A model generated the notes under the pieces. The model saw only the letters and a program-made list of their open reading frames with translations, had not been told where the DNA came from and made no database searches. The position numbers were made by a program, and so were the translations under genes. This document shows positions 1 to 35,049 of a stretch of DNA of 64,000 nt, one piece after another. The stretch's first letter is position 1; each line of letters begins with the position of its first letter. The stretch covers positions 20,134,371 to 20,198,370 of the forward strand of contig NC_088655.1 of the NCBI RefSeq assembly GCF_964019385.1, written 5' to 3'. This stretch comes from Sycon ciliatum (Eukaryota > Porifera > Calcarea > Leucosolenida > Sycettidae).

Positions 1-376
1 ACGAACTAGAACAGGATTCACCAGAACAGCGCGTTTGGTTGGGACTGCACCTGTTCTGGGTCGGCCAGAACATGTTCTGCTTGCTCCGGCCTCGAGGCCG
101 GAGCAGACCGAGCAGTTTCACTTTTTCACAGTGAAACCTGGCGGGAACACCGATTTTGGTCCCAAATGATCACGTGCTTACGCTTTTGGGTTGGATTCGT
201 TGTACCGTACAAAGTGACCATGGTGACCCATACACATTTTGAAGAATGCACCAAGTTTGGCACATTTCTCCACAAAAATGTGCTCTGTTTCTGGAGTACC
301 ATTTGGTTGGCATGAGGCTGCTCCATGTGCACCAGCTGTTCGATCCTGTAGTAGATCGTACCAACCAAACGCACCC
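1..376. other. non-coding flank with short palindromes
   Basis: I see no convincing gene here. The stretch holds a perfect 22-bp palindrome at 83-104, a 12-bp palindrome agaacatgttct at 67-78, and several copies of the word ccagaaca or its complement in the first 80 bases. It ends where the fold-back transposon begins. Confidence 0.5.
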
Positions 377-378
377 TA

Positions 379-2902
379 AGAGAGCATGTCTAATAAAACC
401 AGAACATAATTGAGCCGCGACACGACAAAAGGGTGCTTATGGCACGTGACATCAAACTGCGAAAGACTCGTTTGAAAGTTGAGTATGCAATATTGAGAGT
501 GCACATTTTCTTTTTGAATTTAATCAGTTTTGTTGCGATTTATCAAGCTTTTTGAATGCGTTTTTTTGCAACAGAAGCAGTGAGAATTCAGCCATTGCGC
601 TGTTTCCATAACTCAATTTGCGAAATTTTTGCCTTTAGCACCCTTTTGTCATGGTGCGGCTCAATTATGTGCAAGTCGGTCTCTTAGATTTCGCTCAAAT
701 TTTGCAGGTAGGTTTGCTTTGGGGTGTAGATCGACATTCCAAAGTCCGCGCAAAATCTTTTGAAGAGAACCATGAAATTGGCATACCCCTCAATATTGGC
801 CCAATATTAGCACGATTTATGGGTCTACAAAGGAGCCACGGCACAGCGTACAAGAACAAGCTACGAACAAAACTCCATCAAGCCAACATTACCTCACCTT
901 AGAAGAGTTCTCTGGGCAGCACCGCTTAGCCACGCCAGCATCCCAGAAGACGAGGGCAGTCATCCCTTGACGCCACAAATGATCGTCTTGAAAATAGCCA
1001 AATTAGAAGCGCTGATAAAACAGCGAGCTACGTCCTCAATTAGCAAACACTATACACCGGCAGATAGTAGAATACCTCTTCTAGCACTGAGGACATGTCC
1101 CCCATCAAAAAAGGCCATCATCCTTTTGGGGTTTTCTTGAAATAAACAATTTTGAATTTTTCCACTCGACCATTCTGAAATACGTCCAAACTCATACCTG
1201 CGCAGGAAAGCTCGCCCTCCGCGACGTCTAGTCAGCAATTTCTACTCCAACACCACTCCCAACGCTGCAGAACAAAGTGTTTTGTTGGCTCTGAAAAGGA
1301 AAAGCAACGGTGATCACTTGTCACTCCAAACGACAAGCTTTTCCTTTCGCCACCAACATTTTTCGGTGCAACAGTTGATGCAAAAGTGACTGAATTTTTG
1401 TGTGTAGTTTTTGGATTTTACTGGAAGAGGAATAATGAATTAATCACGTGCCTCGTGACACAAGAATGCCAGGTCTCGTAGATCGCGGTTCAGCAGTTCC
1501 GAGTCACCTGCACCTGCACTTACATGGATCACCCGTTGATCTAGATCGGATCAAGTGCATCTTGATGTCCAGCTCAAAAGCACGCATGTCGTATTGTAGG
1601 CCTTCCAGCCGGGACTTTCCCTCAACATGCAGCACAGAGACTACATATAGGGCGAGTAGGGTCAAATCACGTTGTTCATGACGTAAGAAATCTGCCATGT
1701 GGGCGCGCCACATATCCCATGCAACCAGTGTAGGAGGCGCGCTGGTCAACTCCAAGCGACCTTGATGGCATGGACCACGGTCATTCCTTGCTGTTGCAGA
1801 TCTACGTGGATCATCAGCATGTAAACTAGCCGTAGTTCCTGTTGCACCATGTTCGGGATATGCGAAGTTAGTGTGAAAAAATGCATCCCTGTTCTTACTG
1901 CAAGAGGAAATATCTCAAAGAATTCTTGTCAATGCAATACTGCTAGCGCTATAACGATAATTTCTGCATGTTCTGAGCAGAGCATGCAAGAAATAGAATG
2001 CATCTTACCTCCTCCCTCATGGTCCGTTTCGAATAGCACCTCAGGAACGATCGCGATCGTGTGCATTGTGTCGTGCACAAGAAAGCATTATTCTACATCA
2101 CGATGCCCGTGATTTCATCATTCCTCTTGCAGTAAAATCCAAAAACTACACGCCAAATTCAGTCACTTTTGCATCAACTGTTGCACCGAAAAATGTTGGT
2201 GGCGCAAGGAGAAGCTTGTCGTTTGGAGTGACAAGTGATCACCGCTGCTTTTCCTTGTCAGAGTCAACAAAACACTTTGTTCTGCAGCGTTGGGAGTGGT
2301 GTTGGAGTAGAAATTGCTGACTAGACGTCGCGGAGGGCGAGCTTTCCTGCGCAGGTATGAGTTTGGACGTATTTCAGAATGGTCGAGTGGAAAAATTCAA
2401 AATTATTTATTTCAAGAAAACCCCAAAAAGGATGATGGGGGACATGTCCTCAGTGCTAGAAGAGGTGTTCTACTATCTGGCGGTGTATAGTGTTTGCTAA
2501 TTGAGGCCGTAGCTCGCTATTTTATCAGCGCTTGTAATTTGGCTATTTTCAAGACGATCATTTGTGGCGTCAAGGAATGATTGCCCTTGTCTTCTGGGAT
2601 GCTGGCGTGGCTAAGTGGTTCTGCCCCAAGAACTCTTCTAAGGTGAGGTAATGTTGGCTTGATGGAGTTTTGTTCGTAGCTTGTTCTTGTACGCTGTGCC
2701 GTGGCTCGTTTTTAAGCCCATTAATCGTGCTAATATTGGGCCAATATTGAGGGGTATGCCAATTTCATGGTTCCCTCCAAAAGATTTTGCGCGGGCTTTG
2801 GAATGTCGATCTACACCCCAAAGCAAACCTACTTGCATAATTTGAGCGAAATCTGAGAGATCGACTTGCACATATGTTCTTGTTTTCTCAGACATGCTCT
2901 CT
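379..2902. mobile_element. 2.5 kb fold-back DNA transposon with about 0.8 kb inverted arms
   Basis: The left arm (379 to about 1465) reappears as reverse complement at about 2095-2902, with long runs of near identity. The ends read agagagcatgtct inward and are flanked by TA on both sides (377-378 and 2903-2904), the target duplication expected for Tc1/mariner-type insertion. About 0.6 kb of unique sequence lies between the arms. Both arms contain a matching open frame of about 80 codons in opposite orientation, which I take as a by-product of the duplication rather than a gene. No transposase was recognised, so the element is probably non-autonomous. The left arm is interrupted by a second transposon at 409-665. 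Confidence 0.8.
409..665. mobile_element. 257-bp MITE nested in the fold-back left arm
   Basis: Terminal inverted repeats of about 29 bp start attgagccgc and end gcggctcaat. TA flanks both ends (407-408 and 666-667). The uninterrupted right arm of the host element reads straight through the corresponding site with a single TA. That empty-site comparison shows the MITE inserted after the fold-back element formed. Confidence 0.9.
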
Positions 2903-3406
2903 TAAATCAGTTGTTTCTCTGACCATCTCCCACCTGGAATCTTGTCATGACCTGAACATATGTTCATACACTAACTCGAAGCCAGTTAAAAGTTCACCAC
3001 AAGAAGTGGAAATAAATCAAAGACGGAACTGTGGAAGAACTTTTGGGCAAAATCCTGCTGTCTACTTGAAATTGGTCAATTCAATTCCACTTCATACTAT
3101 GCTCATGCGAAGGTTTTGCATGTTTACGCTCTCAACATGCAAATAGATTTGGCACCCAGAGTCGCATTAACATTGCTTACTAGCTTGGATTCACTGGATG
3201 GTCACTCATAAATCGTCAATTGCTAGCCCTGAGTGAAAGTTCAAACGTACAAAATGAGACAATGTGTGGGATAAATTGTGAATTTGTCAACTGTTGCATT
3301 CTACTCTCCACTGGTATGCTGCATTGATTTGCACTTGTGATTGTGATCTAATACGTAACTTATTAAGTACTTTTCGCGGATCCCTGTTTCTTTCCTGTTC
3401 TTCCAG

Positions 3407-19817
<16,411 letters not shown>

Positions 19818-19967
19818 GTAAGTAAAGAGCAGTAGGCTGTACAGGCAGTGGCCAGTTGGGACTTTTGCAGCTCCATAGTTGTTTTCCGTAGTTTTGGCAG
19901 CCCAGCTGGCATCAGCCCGATCTGAAGGCTTCCAGTAGCTAGCTAGCAAGCAGTAGGACTGGGAGGA

Positions 19968-20110
19968 GTAGTGCGATAGTAGTAGGGCGGTGTAGTGCGA
20001 TAGTAGTAGGGCAGTGTAGTGCGATAGGGGTAGGGCAGTGAAGTGCGATAGGGGTAGGGCAGTGTAGTGCGATAGGGGTAGGGCAGTGTAGTGCGATAGG
20101 GGTAGGGCAG
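19968..20110. repeat. 24-bp minisatellite, six copies
   Basis: The unit is built on gtagtgcgataggggtaggg, with variant gatagtagtaggg in the first two copies. Confidence 0.9.
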
Positions 20111-20287
20111 CGGATGAACAGAAGTGGCAGTCACAGTCCTTGTCACGGAAAGAGAGAAGCATGAAACTGGTGTTGCTTGTATCTATGCGCCGCACAGTTA
20201 CATGCATGCCGATGTAACCCCCCTCTGAAGAACCCTGTGTACGCCTCTGGATCAACTAAGATGTAGTATTGACTAAACCACTCTATA

Positions 20288-20559
20288 AGGGGCCATCCGT
20301 AAATAATTATAAATATTTATTTGAAACGAAAACTAATCGTTTAGGGGGGGGGGGGGGGGGGGGGTGGTTAGCGCCTGTTCGTTTCTCGAAAAATATCGAT
20401 GCACAGTTTGTATGTGTGGGCAAGTCCAGAAAAGAAAAGAAAATATATCGATGCTATGCATCGTTTGTATGTGTTCGTTTCTGAGGGAGGGGGGAGGGGG
20501 TGAAGAGAAACGACTAGTTTTCTTTTCTAAATAAATATTGGTATTTACGGATGGCCCCT
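20288..20559. mobile_element. 272-bp MITE with AGGGGCCATCCGTAAATA ends
   Basis: The left end aggggccatccgtaaata is the exact complement of the right end tatttacggatggcccct. A poly-G run (20345-20364) and an aggggg-rich segment lie inside. No clear target duplication was seen. Confidence 0.85.
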
Positions 20560-20802
20560 CAGGAACGGATTTGTGGTGTGAATTTCGAAAAATGTCAGAT
20601 GAGCTACCCGACCCCTCAAGTAGATCGTACTTCGGGTGACTAAGTACTTTCCGACTGGTGTCGCTCGAGGCTGCTTGGCCCTGCCACATTGTGTCCACCT
20701 GGTGATGCTTATCATTTTGCTCCTGTTGATGGTGCTGCTGGCGCTGCTGCTGCTGCTGGTGCTGCTATTGTCACTGCTACTGCTGTTGTTCTGTACCTGC
20801 AG

Positions 20803-21316
20803 TGTTTTGCTGAACTCCCAGGAGAACAAGATGACGTCACGCAACCAGAGCATCGTGTTTGCACCCAACTTCACACAGCCTCCGCTGGACAACTTCTCGG
20901 CGTCGCTGACCTCCTCACTCAGCCAAGTGGTTGCTCTGATGATCTCGCAGTGCCACCTTGTGTTTGGTACCACCGGCTCTGCTGCAGGGCGCACGGGAAC
21001 AGGCTCAACGCAGACGAGAGAAGCGCCTTCCGCTGGACTTAGCAGTGCATCCGCTGCGAGCTTGACCAGCGACAGCGCTGCTCGTGGAGTTCCTCTCCCA
21101 GCGTACGAAGTCGTATCTCTGTCAAACCCAGGCTCTCGGCCACCATCCGTCACTGATAGTCATCCATCCATCGCTACAGCTCCAACCAGTGCAGGTTCCT
21201 CGCCGAAGCTACCAAGTCAGAGTCCGTCGCAGAAATCCCTGGCACCTTCCGCTTCTGCGAATCCCCCTGAGGAGTTTGAGATGTATGGCAGGACTCCTGT
21301 ATGGGGAGCTCGATAG
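20803..21316 (+). CDS. RhoGAP-like C-terminal exon with Ser/Pro-rich tail
   Basis: An acceptor-like cctgcag at 20796-20802 precedes a frame ending TAG at 21314-21316. An alternative start after cccag at 20821 would be phase 0. The first residues, ENKMTSRNQSIVFAPNFTQP, match the conserved RhoGAP core (N-K-M-x-x-x-N-x-A-I-V-F-x-P-x-L). The helix VVALMISQCHLVFG matches the end of that domain. About 110 residues rich in Ser, Pro, Ala and Thr follow. RhoGAPs switch off Rho-family GTPases. The catalytic arginine finger lies in the missing N-terminal half, which I could not find in this window. Confidence 0.6.
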
Positions 21317-21339
21317 CGGAGGAGGCAACATGCGCTGCC

Positions 21340-21433
21340 GCAGTGCGTGTGTATGTGTGTGTGTTTGTGAATGTGTGTGTGTGTGTGTGTGCGCGCGCGC
21401 GCGCGTGTGTGTGTGTGGGGGGGGGGGGTACAT

Positions 21434-21474
<41 letters not shown>

Positions 21475-21475
21475 A
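21340..21475. repeat. compound (TG)n / (CG)n / poly-G microsatellite
   Basis: TG repeats run into (GC)n, then a G run at about 21417-21428, then (TG)n to about 21472. Confidence 0.9.
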
Positions 21476-21479
21476 TGCT

Positions 21480-23063
21480 TACATGCTTACATGCATGAGC
21501 ATATGTGCACGTGCATAGAGTGCGCACCATTCTATACAAGTCATAATCCAGCAGATAGTAAAGCCCGAAAACCAGTATTTTGATATAGTAGCAGAATTTC
21601 TCCGCACTTTCTGATCCTCTTGTATCCTCAATCATTTGTTTTTTGATTGTCTTGCTACTAACAGACCTCTGCAGTCAATTTGTGTGAAAAGAGTGAACAC
21701 TTCACAGTGGTTGAGCATGCACGATATTCTAATGGCCATGTCAAAGTGTCCGGTGATGAACTGTGATGCGAGGTGGTCACTGTTCAGTTGTTCGATTGCC
21801 GTCACGAGTGCTCGTCACACCTTGAATACGAATTTATATTAGACGCTGCCGATTGCTGGCTCTTCGGTGCCTTTTCTACGTGTGTGCTGCTTCAATATGG
21901 TAGCCTGTTGTTCAATTTCTCATTCCCCACCGATTTGATCTATCGATTCCAACTAGTACAGGGACAAGTACGAGTACAATGATTTGCGATTTCCCCCAGT
22001 ACACTCAGCCACTCCATTCTGCGTCATTATCATTGTTATGCATGGTATCATGATGACATCATTGGTGATGTCATGGCGGTATGACCATCATCTTCATCGC
22101 CAATCAATCACAACCTCTATCACCATCACAATCATTTCTATAATATTATTGCAAACAGCTCCAGCTCGTGTAAGCTATTTTCAAATACTGTCGACCTTAC
22201 CAAATGAGGTCAGTGTCTTCACTGCCTGGCCAATGTTTTACAATATTGTTCAGAACAACCCTGAGACTTTGCTACAGTGTGTGGTTGTGGTGCGTGTGTG
22301 TGTGGGGGGGGGGGGGCACCAACATATTCGTGAATGGCAGTTCTCGACCGGGGGGGGGGGGGGGGGGGGGGGGGGGATGCATGTGTGTATGTCCTGGTAA
22401 GGGTTATTGTGAGCGTATACCGGTATAGGAGCACACTGGTTACGCTGTACTTTCCACCCTCTGATTGCGTCTTGTCGGCACTATCTACCACGCACTCGCT
22501 TACGTTAGAAGCCCCTTGCTGTGCTGTGAACTCGTGTGAACTCGTGTGCATGTGTGTGCCTGTGTGTATGTTAAGTTTACATGCACAGCTTGCATGACGT
22601 TTGGTTGAAAAATGGCGTTTAAAATTTCAATCCTTGTCATTGTACATTTTGACTCAACAGTATCCTGGTTGCCCTAGGCTATAGACAATAAGTGTGACCG
22701 AGACAGTTGTCCTATAGACAATAGGTGAAATTCAACCTATACTGTACACACACACCAGGGCAGACTAGTAGGTGATGTGGCCCAGGACTTGCACGGTCCC
22801 GACACCACGATGGCACCGTTCAAGACGCTGGCATGCAAAATGATAATTATGCAAAAATAACTCCTGTACAGTGCGCACTATAATATTATTGATATAGTTC
22901 TAGGTGACTGCAGCATGTGCCATGACATCAGAAACACAGCGACGAAACCGGCAATACGCTCTGTTGCCCAACTATAAACGTACCAGTAACGTTACAAGCG
23001 ACTGTTCAAAGTCAGAGTACTGAGTACATTCTCCGGCATCAAAAGACCGGAAAACGTTCGAGC
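21480..23063. other. non-coding gap between convergent RhoGAP-like and coiled-coil genes
   Basis: No gene was recognised. It contains poly-G runs at about 22303-22316 and 22351-22376 and a duplicated word tatagacaata near 22680 and 22714. This is the intergenic space between two convergently transcribed 3' ends. Confidence 0.5.
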
Positions 23064-29805
<6,742 letters not shown>

Positions 29806-29809
29806 TTAC

Positions 29810-29924
29810 TTGCTCTCAACAGCAGGCGGCAAATCCGAATCGATCAGCATGCCCGGCAGCCCCTCATCGGTGCCTCCCCTGCTAGCGAAGTCCGGCGTTG
29901 AACCTCTATGCGTGGCAGCCCCGG
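29810..29924 (-). CDS. candidate upstream exon overlapping the splice region
   Basis: A ttctgcag acceptor and a gtaagg donor bracket 115 bp reading GAATHRGSTPDFASRGGTDE, then GLPGMLIDSDLPPAVES plus two bases. Its donor lies only about 15 bases upstream of the acceptor assumed for the next exon, too close for an intron. The two may be alternative exons, or the TAA between them may be a mutation. Confidence 0.35.
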
Positions 29925-30110
29925 CTGCAGAACGTCACGTATTGAAGTGGAGCACGGTGATGGCCGTGGATCAGAGATGCAGCGCTGAAATCGGCAATCG
30001 AGTACGACGGGGCGTTGGCGACAAAGCGAGAGTCCTCGCCTCGGCTGTGCACGGGCCATGGTTCGGGTTCAGTTGCCAGTATACTCCGTCTCACTTACTT
30101 CATCCCTGGA

Positions 30111-30620
30111 AAAGAGATAACAGAAAGAAAGCGTGTCTGATGATCTGGCAGGCATGTAATCGACTCACGCGATCTGACGACCACTTCTAAATTTGAACAC
30201 ACCACACACCATGTTATCAGATGGAGATATGTGTGCAAGGAGACATACCATATTACACGTGAGTTCATTGCGCAGCACTGTAGGTGAATCCTGTGGCGTG
30301 TGTAAGCCTCGTATGATACAGTACTGGGCAGAGAAATCCAACCTCTTGAATGAAAGCAGTGCCGTGTTTGAGTGCACAGACCAGTATGTGTAGTGCTAGG
30401 GCTGCGTAGTGCATGCCCGGCAACGCTATTTTATTCTTGAGGTTGGATTTCATTTAGGGCCAACACTCTAGTTTACCAGGTATGATGGTTACAGCATAGC
30501 ATGCAGGAACACTGTTTTCCCGTATGTCACATGACTGTCGCCTTGGAGTCGACCAATGACAGATCAAATTACGCGGGCTGGAAAGCGCGATCCTGCCTGC
30601 TGAATGGTGATGGAACTAGT
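30111..30620. other. non-coding, nothing recognised
   Basis: No gene or clear repeat was seen. Confidence 0.4.
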
Positions 30621-30695
30621 TCCACTGCCCGTCGTGAAGTGACGACGGGCAGTGGACAGAATCCACTGCCCGTCGTCACTTGACGACGGGCAGTG
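30621..30695. repeat. two tandem hairpins built on CCACTGCCCGTCGT
   Basis: Hairpin one (30621-30655) and hairpin two (30662-30695) each pair ccactgcccgtcgt with acgacgggcagtgg. All four arms carry the same word, and only 6-8 bases separate the units and loops. Confidence 0.9.
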
Positions 30696-31840
30696 AACAA
30701 AATTCACTTATGAGTCTACCATTTCAATGACAAGCTTCTGTGGTCTGAAAGTACATGCAAAAGTCATGTACTGTAGTCCGTGTACAATGGTGTACGGTTG
30801 TCGAAGTCACTCTCAGTCAGCTCACAGTCATAGTCACACAGGTGTACAGGGACTCGAGTCACAGAATAGTTCATGTAAACTCAAAGATTGTGAGTGATCT
30901 CCTTGCGACCTCGGCTTGGGTGCATACGGGAAACACGTTCCAGTCACTCATACTCGGCCAGTACCGCTGTTCATCCAGCCCTTGCCGCTATCGCGGCGCG
31001 GGCTGGATTCCGCGGTACTGCCCCTCGTACTCGTGCAGGAACCTGTACTTCTTCCATACGGTGTGCCCTCCGCATTGCGCTACGCTGTTACTGTCGTACA
31101 TGTATACTGCAGACTAGTACGGTTGTGGACATTGAACTCCGCGGAGAACGTCAAGCGCTCGCGGGGCGCTGGCCTTTCACCCGCCAGCACTGCTGCTCCA
31201 TTATTGCAGTGTATGAGAGAACTACAGTGGCTGTACTCGCTACGGCAGTACGGGCGCCAGCCCGTCACTCCACCGGATTCCAACATACTTGAGACCACTA
31301 ATGTGAACGAACATTTCATGGTAACGTTTTAACGAATATATAAAAGTCGTTTAAAACATTTGAAGTTGTTATGTGCAAACGATATGTCCCTGTACAGTCA
31401 TTTGCCGTTTCGAGACAGAATTCGTTAGAATTTCACCTCGCTAATCCACAAAAATCAGGAGATCGTTAAAATAATTGGTCTTACAGTACAAGGCATTAGT
31501 ACGCATGGCTAAGATACATGCACTAAAGACCAGATCACCGCTCACCGCTGTGCTGGTTCAGTGCCACTGTGGATTAATAATGACAAGAGACCCACTCTGT
31601 CATGATGTACTCAGGGGTCTCAGAACCGGCGCGGCAGGTTCGGCCAAAGACGCACCAATGATTTCGCCTGCAGAACCCTGAAGCAATAACGTATGGGCTA
31701 TTTGGGCCCAATTTTCCAAGCGATCTCCAACGGAGAGAACCCCCGGACCACCGCCTCGTCATAGCCGCACCAATGTGTCGAATACCTTCCGACGCCCTGG
31801 TACTACATACATGTACCACGCGCGTAGCCCGCATAGGACG
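30696..31840. other. non-coding, several open but unrecognised frames
   Basis: Three overlapping frames of about 120-140 codons are open at 30755-31332, but none resembles a known domain. The sequence is GC-richer than its surroundings. I see no supported gene. Confidence 0.35.
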
Positions 31841-31876
31841 CCGGGGGGGGGGGGGGGGGGGGGGGAGGGGGTAGGT

Positions 31877-33022
31877 GCACCCCCCCCCCCTAAAAATTTC
31901 GACCTAGTTTCAGCATGCACATAATGGCCATGAATGACATGCACCAGCCATCCTACACGTATGCGGCCGCGCACCCCCCCCCCCCCCCTAAAAGGGTGGC
32001 CAGCTACGCCCCTGCGTACGCACACCGAGATGCAGATCCTGCACACTGAACCATGGAACAACACTCTCAGGTTCAGCCTGTCTTCAACAATGGCCCTAGC
32101 CGTGGGCCGGTGAGCATACGCCATAACCAGATAACACCCGCCTCAGTTCAATCACACCCGTACACACGCACACACACACACGCGCACACACACCATCCAA
32201 CCCCCCCCCCACACACACACACACATACGCGCACATGCACATACATCTGTGGCAGCAGAAAGAAACAGTGGGCTAACGATATTTCAGCCATTCTGCAATT
32301 TCAACGCCAACTGCACGTGAAAACTCGTGGAAGGACAATGTAACTTTGTCCCGTGTGAGGAAGGAAACTCTGAAGCACTGGGCTTCCGATTGGGGCCAGA
32401 CATCCATAGTGGATCCCAACGGTTGAACCCCGTTTACAAGTGTTTGGTGTCCGCCTCGCAACGTAACTCGTAACGTACCGATATTAGATAGTGGTGTCCA
32501 CTCTATAATTTTGAATGGTTATAATTTACAACAATTTTACAATTCGCACATCATGACTACTTACCACCTGCCACCTGCCGGCCAGAATCGAAGTACCGAA
32601 ACACCGGCGTTGTAGATTGGCTGATGTTTTAGCACACGCGCTGTGCACTCCGTCGCACGACGTGCTGGAATGGCCAACGCGCTAAGGCAACCCTACAAGG
32701 CGACCCGCGATGCCAAAGGGAGAAAGGGCACCACATGTATTACCGTCCTCACTGATGCACGGGCGCTATCGTCGTCGCGTCGTCCTATCACGGTTCTAAG
32801 TGTTCAGCATACAAGGATTTGGCTAATGACTATGTAGTAATGAAGATCCCGGATTCCAGAATGTAGAGCCTTGCGATCGTCCCCAAAACCAAAAATGTTT
32901 ATACAATTAATACAACCGTATAATAATAATAGTACGCTGTAGTCATGGTAGTAGCATGATAGTGTAGTACTAAAACTGAAGTCACGAGTGAAATCTTGCG
33001 ATCACGGCGCTTCTGTTCTAGT
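31877..33022 (+). repeat. 1.1 kb dispersed repeat, copy 1
   Basis: From taaaaatttcgacctagttt onward this matches 46165-47252 in the same orientation, over most of its length and with small indels. Shared landmarks are ctctcaggttcagcctgtct, gatattagatagtggtgtcc and gtagagccttgcgatcgtcc. A poly-G run and mirrored poly-C lie at its 5' side (31843-31890). It is an unknown repeat or segmental duplication. Confidence 0.85.
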
Positions 33023-33113
33023 TCTACAACATGACCATTGTATGTAGTAGATCTGCTATAAATACCTAATCAGTATCTGTCAACCCAAACTACGAGTACA
33101 TGACATGATTGTA

Positions 33114-33365
33114 CAGTAAAACCTGTCAAAGCGATCACTCGGCGGATCGGATACTAGTACTAGTAACTTCCCCCTGGATAATGCGACCACCTGTCCCAGA
33201 CGACCACTGCAGCCAGGACCAAGGGATGATTACAGTATTTCCAGTCAACGACCCTGGATAAGGAGACCACCTGGTAACACTGACCGCACTTTGAAGGTCC
33301 CTTGAGCAGGGTGTACTTGTCTTAGCCTTGTCTAGGCAAGTAAGTACTAGTAAGTAGTTTCACTG
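33114..33365. mobile_element. ~250-bp MITE related to 14236-14417
   Basis: The left cagtaaaacctgtc pairs imperfectly with agtagtttcactg. TA flanks both ends (33112-33113, 33366-33367). Internal words such as accctggataaggagaccac are iterated. Confidence 0.7.
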
Positions 33366-33916
33366 TACATGTACATGTACATGTACTGAGTCTGTGCTGG
33401 ACACGGAAAATTGGAAATCCAGTTGATTGACCGGGGCCGGCGCCCTCAGTGCGACCGGATTTCCAGGTCCACGACAGTAAGTAGTGATAGTGTACAATGT
33501 ACATGATTGTAGTACGGTGTACGGTGGAGATTGAATTATAACGACACTCCTTCGGGAGAGAACAAAATGTCCCTATTCGATCTGTCAGTCACTAAACCCG
33601 ATCTTCACATTTTAGTATGCAATATGTACATGTACATGTATATCAAAATGACAGAAATGTATTGCAGATATGCATGTGCATGATAATTATTATGATGCAT
33701 ATGGATCATAATTATTCACTTTGTTGTACTTTATGGAGCCTCAAAGTTCGGAAAAATTGTGCGTTTTTCGTACTTGCAAGTGTGGCCATACATGTACATG
33801 TATGGCAAAATACATGAGTATCTCCATAACAAGGTGTCCACACATGCTAGAGATCAACATGGAAAAGAGAAAACATTTACATGCACATAATTCTTGTATT
33901 TCGCTCTGTCCATAGC

Positions 33917-34220
33917 GGCACATGTAGCTCTCTCCTAAAAGAAATTTTCCATACCCGCTCCTCCAGTGCACATACTACTGCCGTCACTAGGTCCCAAATC
34001 TTTTTTTCTCTGGCCTTGCCTTCTGCCCACACTAAAGCTGGTTTTTCTCGTCTTGGCTACATAGGTTCTGATCGGTGGAATATGCTGCCTTCCACTGTTC
34101 GCTCTTGTACAGATTATCGCCCATTTGTTCGTTCATGCTTAACCTTTCTAGGGGCTCCCGTAAGAAGACCATAGGTCTGTGGGAAACACCCTAGTAAAAT
34201 AAATAAAATAATAATAATAT
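33917..34220 (+). pseudogene. 5'-truncated LINE 3' end
   Basis: The + frame ends with a stop at 34172-34174 and contains FSRLGYIGSDRWNMLPSTVR and RPFVRSCLTFL. This is the typical C-terminus of jockey/CR1-like LINE polymerases (Y-x-G-x-x-x-W-N-x-L-P). A short 3' region ends in an aaataaataaaataataata tail at about 34197-34218, the usual LINE tail. Confidence 0.75.
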
Positions 34221-34514
34221 ATTAACTGGTTTGAGGGAAAGAGACAAACGGGAAAAGTCTGAAGAAAAAATTGACTGTCACCACCAGGACCCGTAATAAT
34301 AATAATTATTATTATGTACTTCTTCTATTCATTAGTTGACTTCTTTTGTAAAAAGATTTTTCATTGCCAAATTAGTTTGAGTTAGCATGTTCAACTGTCT
34401 TCCTAATCGACATACTCGTCCAACCGATGTCAACCTCACCCTGCGAATAATCTCGCCACACTTGCTTAAATATAACTGGATTCTTCCCACCCGTCCTACA
34501 CGCAATCCCTGCAC

Positions 34515-35049
34515 TTTGCCTACATGTAGGCATGGGCGGGTAATGCTAGTTATTAGCTGCGGTAATGCCAAAGGCAATGCTCATAATATGAGGATATAAT
34601 GCCACTTATGATGCTCACACTGACGTTAAATAAACCAATCCATCCACACTACTCCATAATGCCAGTTTGAAAGTTGGAAAAGTCTTGGATCAAGGCCAAA
34701 GCGTAGAAGAAGAAAAAAACTTAAACAGCAGTGAAGAAGCTTCTATTAACAATCCACTGAGAAGATTGATTTGCAACGTCAGGTCTCCGGACAAAGCCGG
34801 ACGGGCTCAGATGCACGATTTTCGGAACTGGACCTAGCCAGCTTCATGCATGACACCGTTGTCGACCGACAATTATGCTTGTATTGCCAATTTTGCGTGC
34901 GAAATGGTGTTATAATGCCAGCATTATGCCACCTAGAAAAAGGGACTATAATGCCAGCCATAATGCCAGCCATAATGCCAGCCATAATGCCAGCCATAAT
35001 GCCAGCCATAATGCTAGCATTACCCGCCCATGACTACCTACATGTAAAG
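34515..35049. mobile_element. ~535-bp MITE with 12-bp tandem core
   Basis: The left arm tgggcgggtaatgctag with tacatgtagg pairs with ctagcattacccgccca and cctacatgta at the right. The right half contains five copies of ataatgccagcc (34948-35007), and single copies lie near 34590 and 34912. The core repeat extends the terminal motif. Confidence 0.8.

Noticed and set aside
651-2895. Pair of matching ~80-codon frames in opposite orientation
   Set aside because: They are the same sequence in two arms of the fold-back transposon; conservation is by duplication.
30894-31332. Overlapping 130-codon frames as a possible gene
   Set aside because: Three frames are open at once because of GC-rich composition; no domain, start context or splice consistency.
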